Shown: positions 9,401-17,034 of the stretch, piece by piece
Layout: each line of letters opens with the position of its first letter
How positions within the stretch are numbered: the stretch's first letter is position 1
Source of the DNA: Daejeonella sp.
GTDB lineage: Bacteria; Bacteroidota; Bacteroidia; Sphingobacteriales; Sphingobacteriaceae
Assembly: GCF_030684675.1 (NCBI RefSeq)
Contig: NZ_JAUXXZ010000013.1
Location: 1 to 61,581, forward strand
Length of the DNA stretch: 61,581 nt
Reading direction: 5' to 3'
Made by a program: the position numbers and the translations under genes
The notes under the pieces: model-generated
What the model was told of the DNA's origin: nothing
Databases searched by the model: none
The model's input: the letters and a program-made list of their open reading frames with translations, nothing else

Positions 9401-10123
9401 TGTGAAGAATGGGGATTGATTGAGAAGCTGAAATACGAGAAGGAATCTATCGGAATTTATCTGACAGGGCATCCGCTCGATAATTATAAGTTTGAACTTG
9501 AGAATTTCTGCTCTCACAAGGTGAAACACCTGAGCCTGATTAACAGAATGAAGAGTACTGAAGCGCTGCCCGAAGATCAGGAGGAGTTTAAGAAAATCAG
9601 TAACCGGGATTTGGTTATAGGCGGTTTGGTATCAGCATGCAGGCATGGTACTACTAAAACTGGTAAACCTTTCGGCTCTTTTATGCTTGAAGATTATGGC
9701 GAGACCTTTGAGATTGCCTTGTTTGGAGAAGATTATATCAAATTAAAGCAATATCTGGTTGTGGGCTTATTTTTACAGGTGAGGGGCACTGTTATGGAGC
9801 GCTTTAAGCAAAAAGATAACTGGGAATTTAAGGTAAATAGTATCGTTCTGCTATCAGAACTGCGCGATAAAATGTCAAAATGTCTGACCATTCAATTGCC
9901 TCTGACTGAACTGTCTGAGACATTTATGACGAAGATGGATGAGATTGTGAAACAAAATACCGAACAGAATCCGCAGCGCAATTGTCAGCTGAAATTCATG
10001 ATCATGGATTTTGAAGGAGAAACGACACTTGAGATGCCGTCAAAGTCAGTAAAAATAAATCCGAGCAATGAATTTCTGGAAGATATTTCTAAATTGCTTG
10101 GCGTTCGGTATAAGTTGAATTAG
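6491..10123 (+). CDS. dnaE: DNA polymerase III subunit alpha
   Basis: The 1210-residue replicative polymerase subunit is slightly longer than the 1160 residues of E. coli DnaE. The PHP domain is at the N-terminus (HLHVHTQFSLLDG at 6-18, TDHGNMFG at 40-47). The polymerase active-site aspartates are D419 and D421 in PDIDTDFDD and D590 in IKMDFLGLKT. Fingers and helix-hairpin-helix segments follow, and an OB fold begins near residue 1036 (RDLVIGGLVS). No intein or frameshift is visible. It is followed after 77 bp by trxA, which has its own promoter. Confidence 0.96.
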   Translation: MPDFSHLHVHTQFSLLDGAADISRLFKKAKADGMKAMAITDHGNMFGVFKFVAEAGKHGVKPIVGCEFYVVADRHIKQFTKEKRDQRFHQLLLAKNAEGYKNLVKLCSLGYIEGLYSKWPRIDKELILKHHKGLIATTCCLGASVPQTILKKGEEEAEIEFKWWLDLFGEDYYIELQRHNIPEQETVNAVLLKFAKKYNVKVICSNDSHYVDQEDANAHDILLCVNTGDMKSTPIATDEESGKGFRFGFPNDQFFFKSQEEMGKVFHDLPESLDNTNEIVDKVDILQLKRDIMLPNFPIPDEFKIHQGPESDNMNQWEYLKDLTFKGAKDRYVDISPEVEERLNFELFTIRTMGFAGYFLIVADFIRAGRDLGVFIGPGRGSAAGSVVAYCIGITNIDPIKYNLLFERFLNPDRKSMPDIDTDFDDAGRQKVIDYVVDKYGKNQVAQIITYGSMAAKSSIKDVARVLDLPLAESNMLAKLVPDRPGTNLVQVMTAPIDTVKKEQNPEDFENIKTLRKILEDGKSLQADVLKEAMILEGSVRNVGVHAAGIIIAPYDLTDIIPVATSKESDLLVTQFDGRVIEDAGVIKMDFLGLKTLTIIKDALRLIKQNHHVDIDIDYISLEDQKTFELYQRGDTNGTFQFESDGMQMYLRDLKPDKFEDLIAMNALYRPGPIEYIPKFISRKHGREAVSYDLMDMQEHLEETYGITVYQEQVMLLSQKLAGFSKGDADVLRKAMGKKQIEVLNKMKAQFMEGCNTNGHDPKIAEKVWTDWEAFAQYAFNKSHSTCYAFVAYQTAYLKANYPAEYMAAVLNNQNNIEKISFFMEECKKMGVPVLGPDINESELSFTVNKKGEVRFGMSGMKGVGEKAVESIVEEREANGLYASVYDFARRTNSRAVSKKVYENLVYGGAFDCFGFNRAQFFFKPDGGFYNGIERLVKYTNDFQNNLNSSQASLFGGTNDAEITEPQLSECEEWGLIEKLKYEKESIGIYLTGHPLDNYKFELENFCSHKVKHLSLINRMKSTEALPEDQEEFKKISNRDLVIGGLVSACRHGTTKTGKPFGSFMLEDYGETFEIALFGEDYIKLKQYLVVGLFLQVRGTVMERFKQKDNWEFKVNSIVLLSELRDKMSKCLTIQLPLTELSETFMTKMDEIVKQNTEQNPQRNCQLKFMIMDFEGETTLEMPSKSVKINPSNEFLEDISKLLGVRYKLN

Positions 10124-10143
10124 TGTCACATTAGCAGCAGTAT

Positions 10144-10174
10144 TTTGTGGCAGGAATATTGAATACTATCTTTG
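10144..10174 (+). promoter_or_regulatory. trxA promoter
   Basis: TTTG (10144-10147), a 19-base spacer and TATCTTTG (10167-10174) are a perfect match to the Bacteroidota consensus, 26 bases before the ATG. It is the best promoter in the window. Confidence 0.7.
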
Positions 10175-10200
10175 AATTATAAACAGTAAATCTCATTATT

Positions 10201-10518
10201 ATGGCATTAGAATTAACAGATGCAAACTTCGATGAATTAGTCCTTAAGTCTGATAAACCTGTATTGGTTGATTTTTGGGCAGAATGGTGTGGTCCTTGCC
10301 GTATGGTAGGTCCTGTTGTTGAAGAACTGGCAAAAGAGTATGAAGGAAAAGCAATTATCGGAAAAGTAAACGTCGATAACAATCCTGGTATTTCAATGAA
10401 ATTCGGAATCCGGAATATCCCGGCTTTATTATATTTCAAAGGTGGTGAAATTGTTGACAAACAGATTGGTGCAGTGCCAAAATCGGTTCTGGCTGAGAAA
10501 TTGATCAAGCAACTTTAA
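10201..10518 (+). CDS. trxA: thioredoxin
   Basis: At 105 residues this is a single-domain thioredoxin with the active site WCGPC (C30 and C33). It also has the cis-proline loop NIPALLYF near residues 77-84 and the family's KVNVDNNPG segment. It has no signal peptide, so it acts in the cytoplasm as a disulfide reductase fed by thioredoxin reductase, for example for peroxiredoxins such as the one at 19.6 kb. A strong hairpin terminator follows immediately, so the gene is a single-gene unit between two plus-strand neighbours. Confidence 0.96.
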   Translation: MALELTDANFDELVLKSDKPVLVDFWAEWCGPCRMVGPVVEELAKEYEGKAIIGKVNVDNNPGISMKFGIRNIPALLYFKGGEIVDKQIGAVPKSVLAEKLIKQL

Positions 10519-10530
10519 TTCCCTATAAAT

Positions 10531-10572
10531 CACAAAAAAGCTCTTCAGGTTTTCTGAGGGGCTTTTTTTGTG
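10531..10572. terminator. rho-independent terminator after trxA
   Basis: A-tract plus agctcttcag (10532-10549) pairs with ctgaggggct plus a T-run (10554-10572). The stem carries two mismatches and ends in seven T. The remaining bases to 10839 hold no gene that I can see, only a small gacccc-ttca-gggtc hairpin near 10692. Confidence 0.75.
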
Positions 10573-10839
10573 AAAATGGTTTGGCTAAAATTATTTCTGC
10601 GTAAAATATTCTGGTTGATTTTAAAAGAACGGCACCTTTTCAAGGACATGTAAGCTGTATCCATTGTGAACTTATTGATAATTCTCACAAACGACCCCTT
10701 CAGGGTCAGTATTTATAATTCCAACTTGTAGGAGTAATCGTCATGACATTGAACCTGTAAGATTTGGCCAATCTGTCTTATGTGATTGAAGAATAATGCT
10801 TTTTTTCTTCAGGGAGTGAATTTTATGCTATTTTAGGAT

Positions 10840-11763
10840 ATGGAACCCAATCTTACAAATTATAAAGACCTTCAGGATTTTGGAAACCTCGAGCTGCTTT
10901 CAAAGCAGGTGGTTGAAGGTTTTATAACAGGCCTCCATAAAAGTCCTTTTCATGGTTTTTCTGTTGAATTTGCTGAGCACCGGCTTTACAATACGGGTGA
11001 TTCGATAAAGAATGTAGATTGGAAACTCTTTGGGCGGACAGATAAATTATTTGTGAAGCGCTTTGAGGAGGAAACCAATCTGCGTTGTCAAATTGTTCTG
11101 GATGTCTCATCTTCTATGTATTATCCCGAAAAGGATTTTAATAAACTATTGTTTTCTGTTTATTCGGCAGCATCTTTGATGTACCTGTTTAAAAAACAAA
11201 GGGATGCCTTTGGCCTAAGTTTATTCTCAGATAAGCTGGAACTATCGACAGCAGCTAAATCAACAGCGGTACATCAGAAATACTTATTCTCAGAGCTTGA
11301 GAGTTTAATGAACAGAAAGGGCAGGGACAGTCGTACGGCTGTAGCTTCTGCTTTGCATCAGATTGCAGAACTGATTCATAAGCGTTCGCTGGTCATTATT
11401 TTTAGTGATATGCTCGTGGGAGAGTCGGAAGAGGGTTTGTTGGAGATATTTTCAGCCTTGCAGCACCTAAAACACAATAAACACGAAGTAATTATATTCA
11501 ACGTTCTGGATCATAAAATGGAAATGGACTTTGATTTCGGAAACCGCCCTTATCATTTTATAGATATTGAAAACGGAGAGGAGTTAAAAGTCCATCCCAA
11601 TAATGTAAAGGAAGCCTATATAGAAGCTTTTGATGCTTATCATAAAGAACTGAAACTAAAGTGTGCGCAATATAAGATTGATCTGATTGATGCGGATATT
11701 CATGATGGGTTTTATCAGGTCTTGCATTCGTATTTGATTAAGAGGGGGAAGATGGGGAGGTGA
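10840..11763 (+). CDS. DUF58 domain protein (vWA-like)
   Basis: This 307-residue protein shows the DUF58 signature in its N-terminal part (VEFAEHRLYNTGDSIKNVDWK, about 42-62). A von Willebrand A-like fold follows with a metal-ion adhesion motif DxSxS at D88-S90-S92, and SDML near residue 190. DUF58 proteins usually sit next to a MoxR-type AAA+ ATPase and act with it in chaperone-like or envelope functions. No ATPase gene is adjacent here. It has no signal peptide or membrane segment. A short degenerate repeat follows the stop codon. Confidence 0.85.
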   Translation: MEPNLTNYKDLQDFGNLELLSKQVVEGFITGLHKSPFHGFSVEFAEHRLYNTGDSIKNVDWKLFGRTDKLFVKRFEEETNLRCQIVLDVSSSMYYPEKDFNKLLFSVYSAASLMYLFKKQRDAFGLSLFSDKLELSTAAKSTAVHQKYLFSELESLMNRKGRDSRTAVASALHQIAELIHKRSLVIIFSDMLVGESEEGLLEIFSALQHLKHNKHEVIIFNVLDHKMEMDFDFGNRPYHFIDIENGEELKVHPNNVKEAYIEAFDAYHKELKLKCAQYKIDLIDADIHDGFYQVLHSYLIKRGKMGR

Positions 11764-11790
11764 TAATTGATAATTGACAGTTGAGAATTA
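11761..11790. repeat. degenerate TTGATAATTGACAG-type tract
   Basis: Overlaps and follows the DUF58 stop codon; units tgataattga, taattgaca and gttgagaatt. Related to the tracts at 1769 and 55183. Confidence 0.55.
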
Positions 11791-11890
11791 ATAGCTTAGT
11801 CATTGACTACTCTCATAAAAATGAATTATAAATTTCTGGCAACCGACAACAGAAAACCGGTAAAAAAATAAACCAATCATAATAAGAAAC

Positions 11891-12556
11891 ATGAAAAAAG
11901 TACTAATCTCCTTCGCTGTGATTATTTTAATGTGTTCCATGCAAATTCAAAAGCCTGTTAAAGTAATATTCTTTGGTGATTCAATTACCCGGGCGGGTGT
12001 TAATCCCGGAGGTTATATTACCCTGATGCAGGAAGCGCTACGCGGGAAAACAAATCCTGAATATGAACTGATTGGTGCCGGAATTGGAGGAAACAAGGTC
12101 TATGATCTGTTTCTCAGGTTTGAAGACGATGTTTTGAGCAAAAAACCGGATGTTGTTGTGATGTATGTTGGTGTAAACGATGTTTGGCATAAACAAAGCT
12201 CACAAACAGGTACCGACCCGGATAAATTCATTGCATTTTATACTGCGATGATTGAAAAATTGCAGGCTGCCGGTATCAGGGTTATCGTTTGCACCCCTGC
12301 AGCTATTGGAGAGCGTACAGACTTTAGTAATGCGCAGGATGGCGATCTGAACCGCTACAGTAATATCATTCGCGAATTAGCCCAAAAATACTCTTGTGGT
12401 TTAGTCGACCTGAGAAAGGCATTTTTGGATTATAATCTTAAAAATAATCCTGAGAATAAGGAATCCGGGATTTTGACCACAGACAGGGTGCATTTGAATC
12501 CTGCGGGGAATAAGCTGGTTGCTGATCTGATGATTAAGGCATTATCCGAAAAGTAA
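11891..12556 (+). CDS. SGNH/GDSL-family hydrolase (secreted esterase)
   Basis: The 221-residue protein starts with a hydrophobic signal segment (about residues 1-17). It shows the SGNH blocks: FFGDSIT with nucleophile S31, the glycine of GAGIGG (about 63-67), VGVNDVWH with N96, and the catalytic pair D198/H201 in DRVHLNPAG. It should hydrolyse ester bonds, for example acetyl groups on carbohydrates or lysophospholipids, in the periplasm or outside. Substrate cannot be read from the sequence. It stands alone and ends in a terminator shared with the convergent helicase gene. Confidence 0.88.
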   Translation: MKKVLISFAVIILMCSMQIQKPVKVIFFGDSITRAGVNPGGYITLMQEALRGKTNPEYELIGAGIGGNKVYDLFLRFEDDVLSKKPDVVVMYVGVNDVWHKQSSQTGTDPDKFIAFYTAMIEKLQAAGIRVIVCTPAAIGERTDFSNAQDGDLNRYSNIIRELAQKYSCGLVDLRKAFLDYNLKNNPENKESGILTTDRVHLNPAGNKLVADLMIKALSEK

Positions 12557-12588
12557 AAAAGCTCCGGGTTTGATTCCGGAGCCTTTTT
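12555..12588. terminator. bidirectional terminator between SGNH hydrolase and helicase
   Basis: GCTCCGG (12561-12567) pairs perfectly with CCGGAGC (12576-12582). There is an A-run on the left and a T-run on the right, so it can stop transcription from both convergent genes. Confidence 0.8.
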
Positions 12589-12596
12589 AGCTTTTT

Positions 12597-13862
12597 TTAT
12601 CTTCTTTTATTGCCGAAGCGCCTTCTCGGACTCCCGCTTGTTGCACCCCTTGCTGAATCAGGAGCAGGTTTTTTACCTGAACTGCCTTTCTTTTTGGTCG
12701 ATTGACTAAAAATATGGGATGCAGCGCGCATATGATAAGGTTGATCTTCGGTAACTGGTATCTCCCTGCCGATCAGTTTCTGAATATCTTTCAGGTATTC
12801 CATTTCCTCCTCATCGCAGAATGATAATGCAATGCCACTCGATCCTGCGCGACCGGTACGGCCGATGCGGTGGACATAGGTTTCGGGAACGTTGGGTAAT
12901 TCATAATTGATCACATGCGAAAGCTCATCAATATCAATTCCTCTGGCAGCAATATCAGTTGCAATTAAGGCTTTGATTTGTCCGCTTTTGAAATTGGATA
13001 ATGCCTTTTGACGCGCATTCTGGGATTTATTTCCATGAATCGCTTCTGTTTTAATTCCGGCTTTAACCAGATCCTTCGTGATCTTATCGGCACCATGTTT
13101 GGTGCGGGTAAAGATCAGTGCAGATTTGATGCTCTTATCATTCAGCAGGTGGATCAGTAATTTTTTCTTATCACCTTTTTCGACGAAAAAGAGGGATTGA
13201 TCAATGGTGTCGGCAGTAGTTGAAGGAGGCGTAACCTCTACTTTTTCGGGATCTACAAGGATCGTATTGGCCAGTTTTTGAATTTCAGGTGGCATGGTTG
13301 CTGAGAAAAACAAGGTTTGACGTTTTTGCGGGATCTTGGTGATGATCTTTTTTACATCATGGATAAATCCCATATCCAGCATCCTGTCTGCTTCATCAAG
13401 TACAAATATTTTGAGATAATGTAAATGAACAAACTTCTGATTGATCAGGTCTAATAACCTACCGGGAGTTGCAATGAGTATATCTATTCCCGATTTTAAT
13501 GCAGATACCTGAGAACCCTGAGAAACGCCACCAAAGATGACGGCATGTTTCATACCGGTGTGGCGGCCATAAGCAGCAAAGCTTTCGCCGATTTGTATGG
13601 CAAGTTCACGTGTAGGGGTTAAAATAAGGCATTTGATTGCTCTGGGCCCTTTGTCATATATTTTACCGCCTTCCAGAATTTGAATAATTGGAATTGCGAA
13701 AGCAGCAGTCTTACCTGTACCTGTTTGCGCACATCCCAAAAGATCTTTGCGTTCTAAAATGATTGGTATGGATTGTTCCTGAATAGGAGTAGGGGCAGTA
13801 TAACCTTCTGTTTTTAAAGCCTTTAAAATCGGCTCAATAATATTTAATTCTTCGAATAACAT
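12597..13862 (-). CDS. DEAD-box ATP-dependent RNA helicase (RhlE-like)
   Basis: The 421-residue protein has all helicase motifs in order: the Q motif near PTPIQEQSIP, Walker A AQTGTGKT (45-52), PTRELA (83-88), TPGRLLD (132-138), DEAD (156-159), SAT (187-189), ARGIDI and HRIGRTGRAG. A basic, glycine/serine-rich tail of about 40 residues ends in RRFGNKRR and probably binds RNA. It unwinds RNA duplexes in ribosome assembly or mRNA turnover. RhlE-type members are common in several copies in Bacteroidota. Its leader of about 50 bases after a TACCTTTG box contains an inverted repeat (gccggcatttttaacggcaat). Confidence 0.93.
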   Translation of the reverse strand: MLFEELNIIEPILKALKTEGYTAPTPIQEQSIPIILERKDLLGCAQTGTGKTAAFAIPIIQILEGGKIYDKGPRAIKCLILTPTRELAIQIGESFAAYGRHTGMKHAVIFGGVSQGSQVSALKSGIDILIATPGRLLDLINQKFVHLHYLKIFVLDEADRMLDMGFIHDVKKIITKIPQKRQTLFFSATMPPEIQKLANTILVDPEKVEVTPPSTTADTIDQSLFFVEKGDKKKLLIHLLNDKSIKSALIFTRTKHGADKITKDLVKAGIKTEAIHGNKSQNARQKALSNFKSGQIKALIATDIAARGIDIDELSHVINYELPNVPETYVHRIGRTGRAGSSGIALSFCDEEEMEYLKDIQKLIGREIPVTEDQPYHMRAASHIFSQSTKKKGSSGKKPAPDSARGATSGSPRRRFGNKRR

Positions 13863-13911
13863 GTAATGATTTTACATTGCCGTTAAAAATGCCGGCAATT
13901 TTATATTGCGG

Positions 13912-13919
13912 CAAAGGTA
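13912..13919 (-). promoter_or_regulatory. helicase -7 box
   Basis: TACCTTTG on the minus strand, about 50 bases before the helicase ATG. No clear -33 TTG. Confidence 0.4.
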
Positions 13920-13963
13920 CGGGTTTAAAATGATAATGTATATCTCCTGATAATTGTAGTCTT

Positions 13964-15154
13964 TCAGGACTGGTATGAATCCAGTGCTTCCAGGATAATT
14001 GTACAGGCAAGCTTAATCTCTTCTTCAGATATGATCAATGGTGGAGCGATGCGCATCGCTGTATCGCAATGTAAAAACCAGTCGATGATGATGCCCTTAT
14101 CGGAGCAATAATTACTCACATATTCTACCTGTTCGAAGGTACTTAGCTGTATGCTCAGCATCAATCCTTTACCTCGTATTTCTTTTATTTCGGGATGCTG
14201 CAGGTGTTTTTTGAACAATGATTCCTTCACAGCAACATCCTTGTAAAGGTTTTCCTCCAATATTACTTCCAGATTGGCAAGTCCGGCAGCACAGCTTACC
14301 GGGTGACCGCCAAATGTGGTGATATGCCCAAGGATTGGATTATCTTTAAGTACGGACATGATTTCATTGCTTGAAATAAATGCGCCGATGGGCATTCCTC
14401 CTCCCATACCTTTAGCCAGTAGGAGGATGTCGGGTTTAATATTAAAGTTCTCAAAACCAAATAGTTTACCTGTACGGCCGAAGCCGGTTTGTATTTCATC
14501 CAGAATCAGCAATGTGCCGGTCTGATTGCATCGCTTGCGCAAAGCCTGCATATATTCAGGATCAGGTACACAAACGCCTGCTTCTCCTTGTATAGTTTCT
14601 ATTATGATGGCAGCGGTTTCTAAGTTTATTTGCTCAAGATCACACAAATTGTTGAATTCAATAAACCGGATTCCCGGCAGCAGCGGACGGTAGGCCTGTT
14701 TATAATATTCGTTCCCCATCACACTAAGCGCTCCCTGTGTACTGCCATGGTAAGAATTTCTGCAGGCTATAATTTCTGATCTCCTGGTATAGCGCTTCGC
14801 CAGTTTCATCGCACCTTCAGTGGCTTCGGCACCCGAGTTTACAAAATAGACAGAGTTGAGGGAATCAGGCAGGATTGAGGATAGTTTTTCTGCAAACTTG
14901 ACCTGTGGTGATTGCACATACTCCCCATAAACGGTGAGGTGAAGGTATTTATCGGCCTGATCTTTTATTGCCTGTACCACTCTTGGATGACGATGACCGA
15001 TATTACTAACAGCAAATCCGGAAACCAGATCCATATAGTTTTTCCCGGAATGATCGTAAAGATACATACCTTCGGCTCTTTCAATTTCGAGTAAACGGGG
15101 GAATGGGGATGTTTGAGCAGTATTTAACAGAAAAAGCTGACGCGGGCTAAGCAT
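13964..15154 (-). CDS. class III PLP-dependent aminotransferase
   Basis: Starting at the ATG at 15154 the protein has 396 residues. The frame stays open a further 55 codons upstream, but those codons read through the left repeat of the DUF559 element and give no conserved sequence, so I reject the longer start. Family marks are NSGAEATEGAMKLAKRY, YHGST, the cofactor aspartate in LDEIQTGFGRTG (D219) and the Schiff-base lysine in LAKGMGGG (K248). Class III enzymes of this length include acetylornithine, 4-aminobutyrate and related omega-aminotransferases; the substrate is not assigned. It is read alone on this strand. Confidence 0.88.
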   Translation of the reverse strand: MLSPRQLFLLNTAQTSPFPRLLEIERAEGMYLYDHSGKNYMDLVSGFAVSNIGHRHPRVVQAIKDQADKYLHLTVYGEYVQSPQVKFAEKLSSILPDSLNSVYFVNSGAEATEGAMKLAKRYTRRSEIIACRNSYHGSTQGALSVMGNEYYKQAYRPLLPGIRFIEFNNLCDLEQINLETAAIIIETIQGEAGVCVPDPEYMQALRKRCNQTGTLLILDEIQTGFGRTGKLFGFENFNIKPDILLLAKGMGGGMPIGAFISSNEIMSVLKDNPILGHITTFGGHPVSCAAGLANLEVILEENLYKDVAVKESLFKKHLQHPEIKEIRGKGLMLSIQLSTFEQVEYVSNYCSDKGIIIDWFLHCDTAMRIAPPLIISEEEIKLACTIILEALDSYQS

Positions 15155-15219
15155 GTACAAAAATACATAAATAAAATGCAGGCAATTGATTAGATGAATG
15201 GAAAATAGCTTTTCATAAA

Positions 15220-15850
15220 TATTTCCCTCTTCACTCGAATTTCTTAGACACCACGCTGTCCCCCTTCGGAGGGGGGCGCGTTTAGCCTTGTGTGATAGCA
15301 GGGGGAGGTCAGCCATCACAAAAGCTCAATCTCAATGAGTAAACGGTTTTCATCGAAAGTTTTAAATAAGTTTAATTCAGCATTTTATCTAGTAATGGGA
15401 AAGGCAAATTCATCCAATCTTTGGTGTTATAATAAAGCTTTGCGTACTTATTCTAACATGAATAGAAAAGCAATGACCAAAGCTGAGGCCTGTTTATGGA
15501 AATATTCTCTAAGCAAAAGGCAAATGGAAGGATACCAGTTTTTGAGGCAAAGACCTGTATTGAGTTATATTGCAGATTTCATGTGTAAAGAACTTATGCT
15601 AATTATTGAAGTTGATGGTCTTACACACCAATGGGAGGAGGTTGCATTGAATGATTTTAAGCGTGAACAAGATTTGAAGGGAATTGGATTTACGGTATTA
15701 CGTTTTGATGATAATGATGTTTTGAATCATATTGATAATGTATCTTATCTGATAAGGGAGTATATGATTGATTTTAAGAAGAGAAATAGTATAAACCTCC
15801 CCCTTTAATTCCCCCTCAAGCGGGGGATACTGGGCGCCTAGGAATATTGC
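15220..15850 (+). mobile_element. repeat-bounded DUF559 nuclease element
   Basis: The unit has a left module (15220-15339) and a right module (15794-15850). The left module holds the ttcactcgaatttcttag motif, a cccccttcggaggggg hairpin, gtgtgatagcagggggaggtc and tcaatctcaatgag. The right module holds acctccccctttaattccccct, the palindrome arm cgggggatact, then gggcgcctagga. The gene's ATG (15335) and TAA (15806-15808) both lie inside these modules. The modules recur joined and gene-less at 1911-2064, and the left module recurs at 15861-15955. No target duplication or terminal inverted repeat of the classical IS kind could be recognised. Confidence 0.55.
15335..15808 (+). CDS. DUF559 domain endonuclease (Vsr-like)
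   Basis: The 157-residue protein matches the DUF559 pattern: MTKAEACLWKYSL (47-59), FLRQRPV (69-75), a likely PD-(D/E)xK-type core with D81 in YIADF and E92/D94 in IIEVDG, then R110 and FTVLRFDDNDVL (119-130). DUF559 proteins resemble the very-short-patch repair nuclease Vsr and are presumed DNA endonucleases. The ATG at 15335 lies in repeat sequence shared with 2001-2014. A shorter start at 15395 would fit the usual family N-terminus better. The last codons (NLPL and stop) are also repeat sequence. It is the only plus-strand gene in this minus-strand stretch. Confidence 0.85.
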   Translation: MSKRFSSKVLNKFNSAFYLVMGKANSSNLWCYNKALRTYSNMNRKAMTKAEACLWKYSLSKRQMEGYQFLRQRPVLSYIADFMCKELMLIIEVDGLTHQWEEVALNDFKREQDLKGIGFTVLRFDDNDVLNHIDNVSYLIREYMIDFKKRNSINLPL

Positions 15851-15860
15851 TAAAAGAAAA

Positions 15861-15955
15861 TATTTTCCTCTTCACTTAAATTCCTTAGATACGACCCTGT
15901 CCCCTGTGGATGTGGGAGTGTTTAGATATGTGTGGATGCAGGGGAAGTTAAACTA
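15861..15955 (+). repeat. extra copy of the element's left module
   Basis: Starts tattttcctcttcactt and runs to gcaggggaagttaaac. By eye it matches the left module at 15220-15313 at roughly four of five positions over its first 44 bases. The hairpin arms have decayed (cccctgtggatgtggg). It ends at the stop codon of the minus-strand Spy-like gene. Confidence 0.65.
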
Positions 15956-16384
15956 TTCCCTTCTCCGATGATTTAACTGCTTAATCAGATGCTCTCTGAA
16001 TTCCCGCTCTGCCTGGTATAATAGCAAAACTTTTTCTGCTGGAATAGCCTTTAAATAGAGTTTTTTATACTTTTTTTTCAAGTCCAACATCCTGCTTTCA
16101 TAAGTTAGGTCGGCGTTGATCTTATCATTTGGAGCAATATCAGTTTTCTGTCTGTCTTCCCTTCTCTTTCGCATCAGTTCCATCAGCTCTTTTTGGTAAT
16201 TATTGTATACCGGCCAGAATTTCTGAGCTTCTTCTGTAGTCAGATCGAGTTTCTTTGTAATAAAGGCGACTTTAATTGCTTCAATTCGTTCATAATGCCC
16301 ACGGCGATCCTGAGCTACCAATATTGTGTTCATTGTCAGACACATTATTATACCCAAAATCCCTTTCTTTACTAATCCTATCAT
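15953..16384 (-). CDS. small secreted Spy/CpxP-like protein
   Basis: The 143-residue protein has a signal peptide (about residues 1-24, ending LVAQ) and a mainly helical, highly charged mature part. It includes KLDLTTEEAQKFWPVYNNY (44-62), which resembles the LTxxQ-type motifs of Spy/CpxP periplasmic proteins. A long run of alternating Lys/Glu suggests coiled helices. It overlaps the upstream membrane-protein gene by four bases (ATGA) and is the last gene of the sigma-factor cassette. A role in sensing or buffering envelope stress is inferred from this context. Confidence 0.7.
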   Translation of the reverse strand: MIGLVKKGILGIIMCLTMNTILVAQDRRGHYERIEAIKVAFITKKLDLTTEEAQKFWPVYNNYQKELMELMRKRREDRQKTDIAPNDKINADLTYESRMLDLKKKYKKLYLKAIPAEKVLLLYQAEREFREHLIKQLNHRRRE

Positions 16385-17004
16385 AATGTTGTACTGTTAA
16401 TATACTGTTCAATATCTTCTTCTGGAACGTCGGTGGATACTTGCTGCAGACCATCCTCAGTGACATTTTCTATAATGAATTGGTTGTCATTCACCGTACT
16501 GTGAAACTGAAGGTAATTGATGATATCCTGATCCGGAACTTTTGATAACTGCTGATTGAAAACGTAGCCGGATGAATTAAAATAAAAGAATATCCCGATG
16601 ACAAATACGACGCTTGCCGCTGCAGAATAACGCATCCATGATGGAAACATAGTTTTCAGCTTTGCAGGTGCTTTCTTCTCCTCAATTCTTGAATTTATGC
16701 GCTCAGCAAGGCTGGTAAAATAGGCATCCGGGACCTTAAACCCATCGGCCGGAGCCAGATTCTGAATAGTTTCAATGGCTATTCGATCTTCAATTCTTCC
16801 TGCCAATTGATTGAAATAATTTTTAGGCAAGCTGAATTCATCTTCATTTTCAAATCGAAAGCTTTCGAGTTTGGCCAGAGTATTCAGGTTTTCATTTAGA
16901 GATTCAAAATAGGCGGGAGGCACAGCAAAGGGGTTCTCTCTGCTAATTTTAGCAAGAGTTGGAGCCTCTTTTAACCAATCCTTATCTGAATTCTCTGTTT
17001 TCAT
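16381..17004 (-). CDS. putative anti-sigma or sigma-associated membrane protein
   Basis: From the ATG at 17004 it has 207 residues (an upstream GTG at 17019 is possible). The N-terminal cytoplasmic part repeats a motif three times: VPPAYF (28-33), LPKNYF (59-64) and VPDAYF (91-96), each followed by a charged helix. One membrane segment lies at about 127-145. The C-terminal, probably periplasmic, part carries two similar motifs, VPDQDIINYL (156-165) and VPEEDIEQYI (193-202). It sits 30 bp after the ECF sigma gene and overlaps the secreted protein gene, the usual place for an anti-sigma factor. I do not recognise a named anti-sigma domain. Confidence 0.65.
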   Translation of the reverse strand: MKTENSDKDWLKEAPTLAKISRENPFAVPPAYFESLNENLNTLAKLESFRFENEDEFSLPKNYFNQLAGRIEDRIAIETIQNLAPADGFKVPDAYFTSLAERINSRIEEKKAPAKLKTMFPSWMRYSAAASVVFVIGIFFYFNSSGYVFNQQLSKVPDQDIINYLQFHSTVNDNQFIIENVTEDGLQQVSTDVPEEDIEQYINSTTL

Positions 17005-17034
17005 ATTCCTTTGATACACCTGGGATAGAAAGGT

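Noticed and set aside
10573-10839. Possible small gene or tRNA in the gap after trxA
   Set aside because: No cloverleaf, no open frame with protein-like composition, only a weak hairpin.
15155-15319. 55-codon N-terminal extension of the aminotransferase
   Set aside because: It runs through the left repeat of the DUF559 element, and class III aminotransferases normally begin near the chosen ATG.
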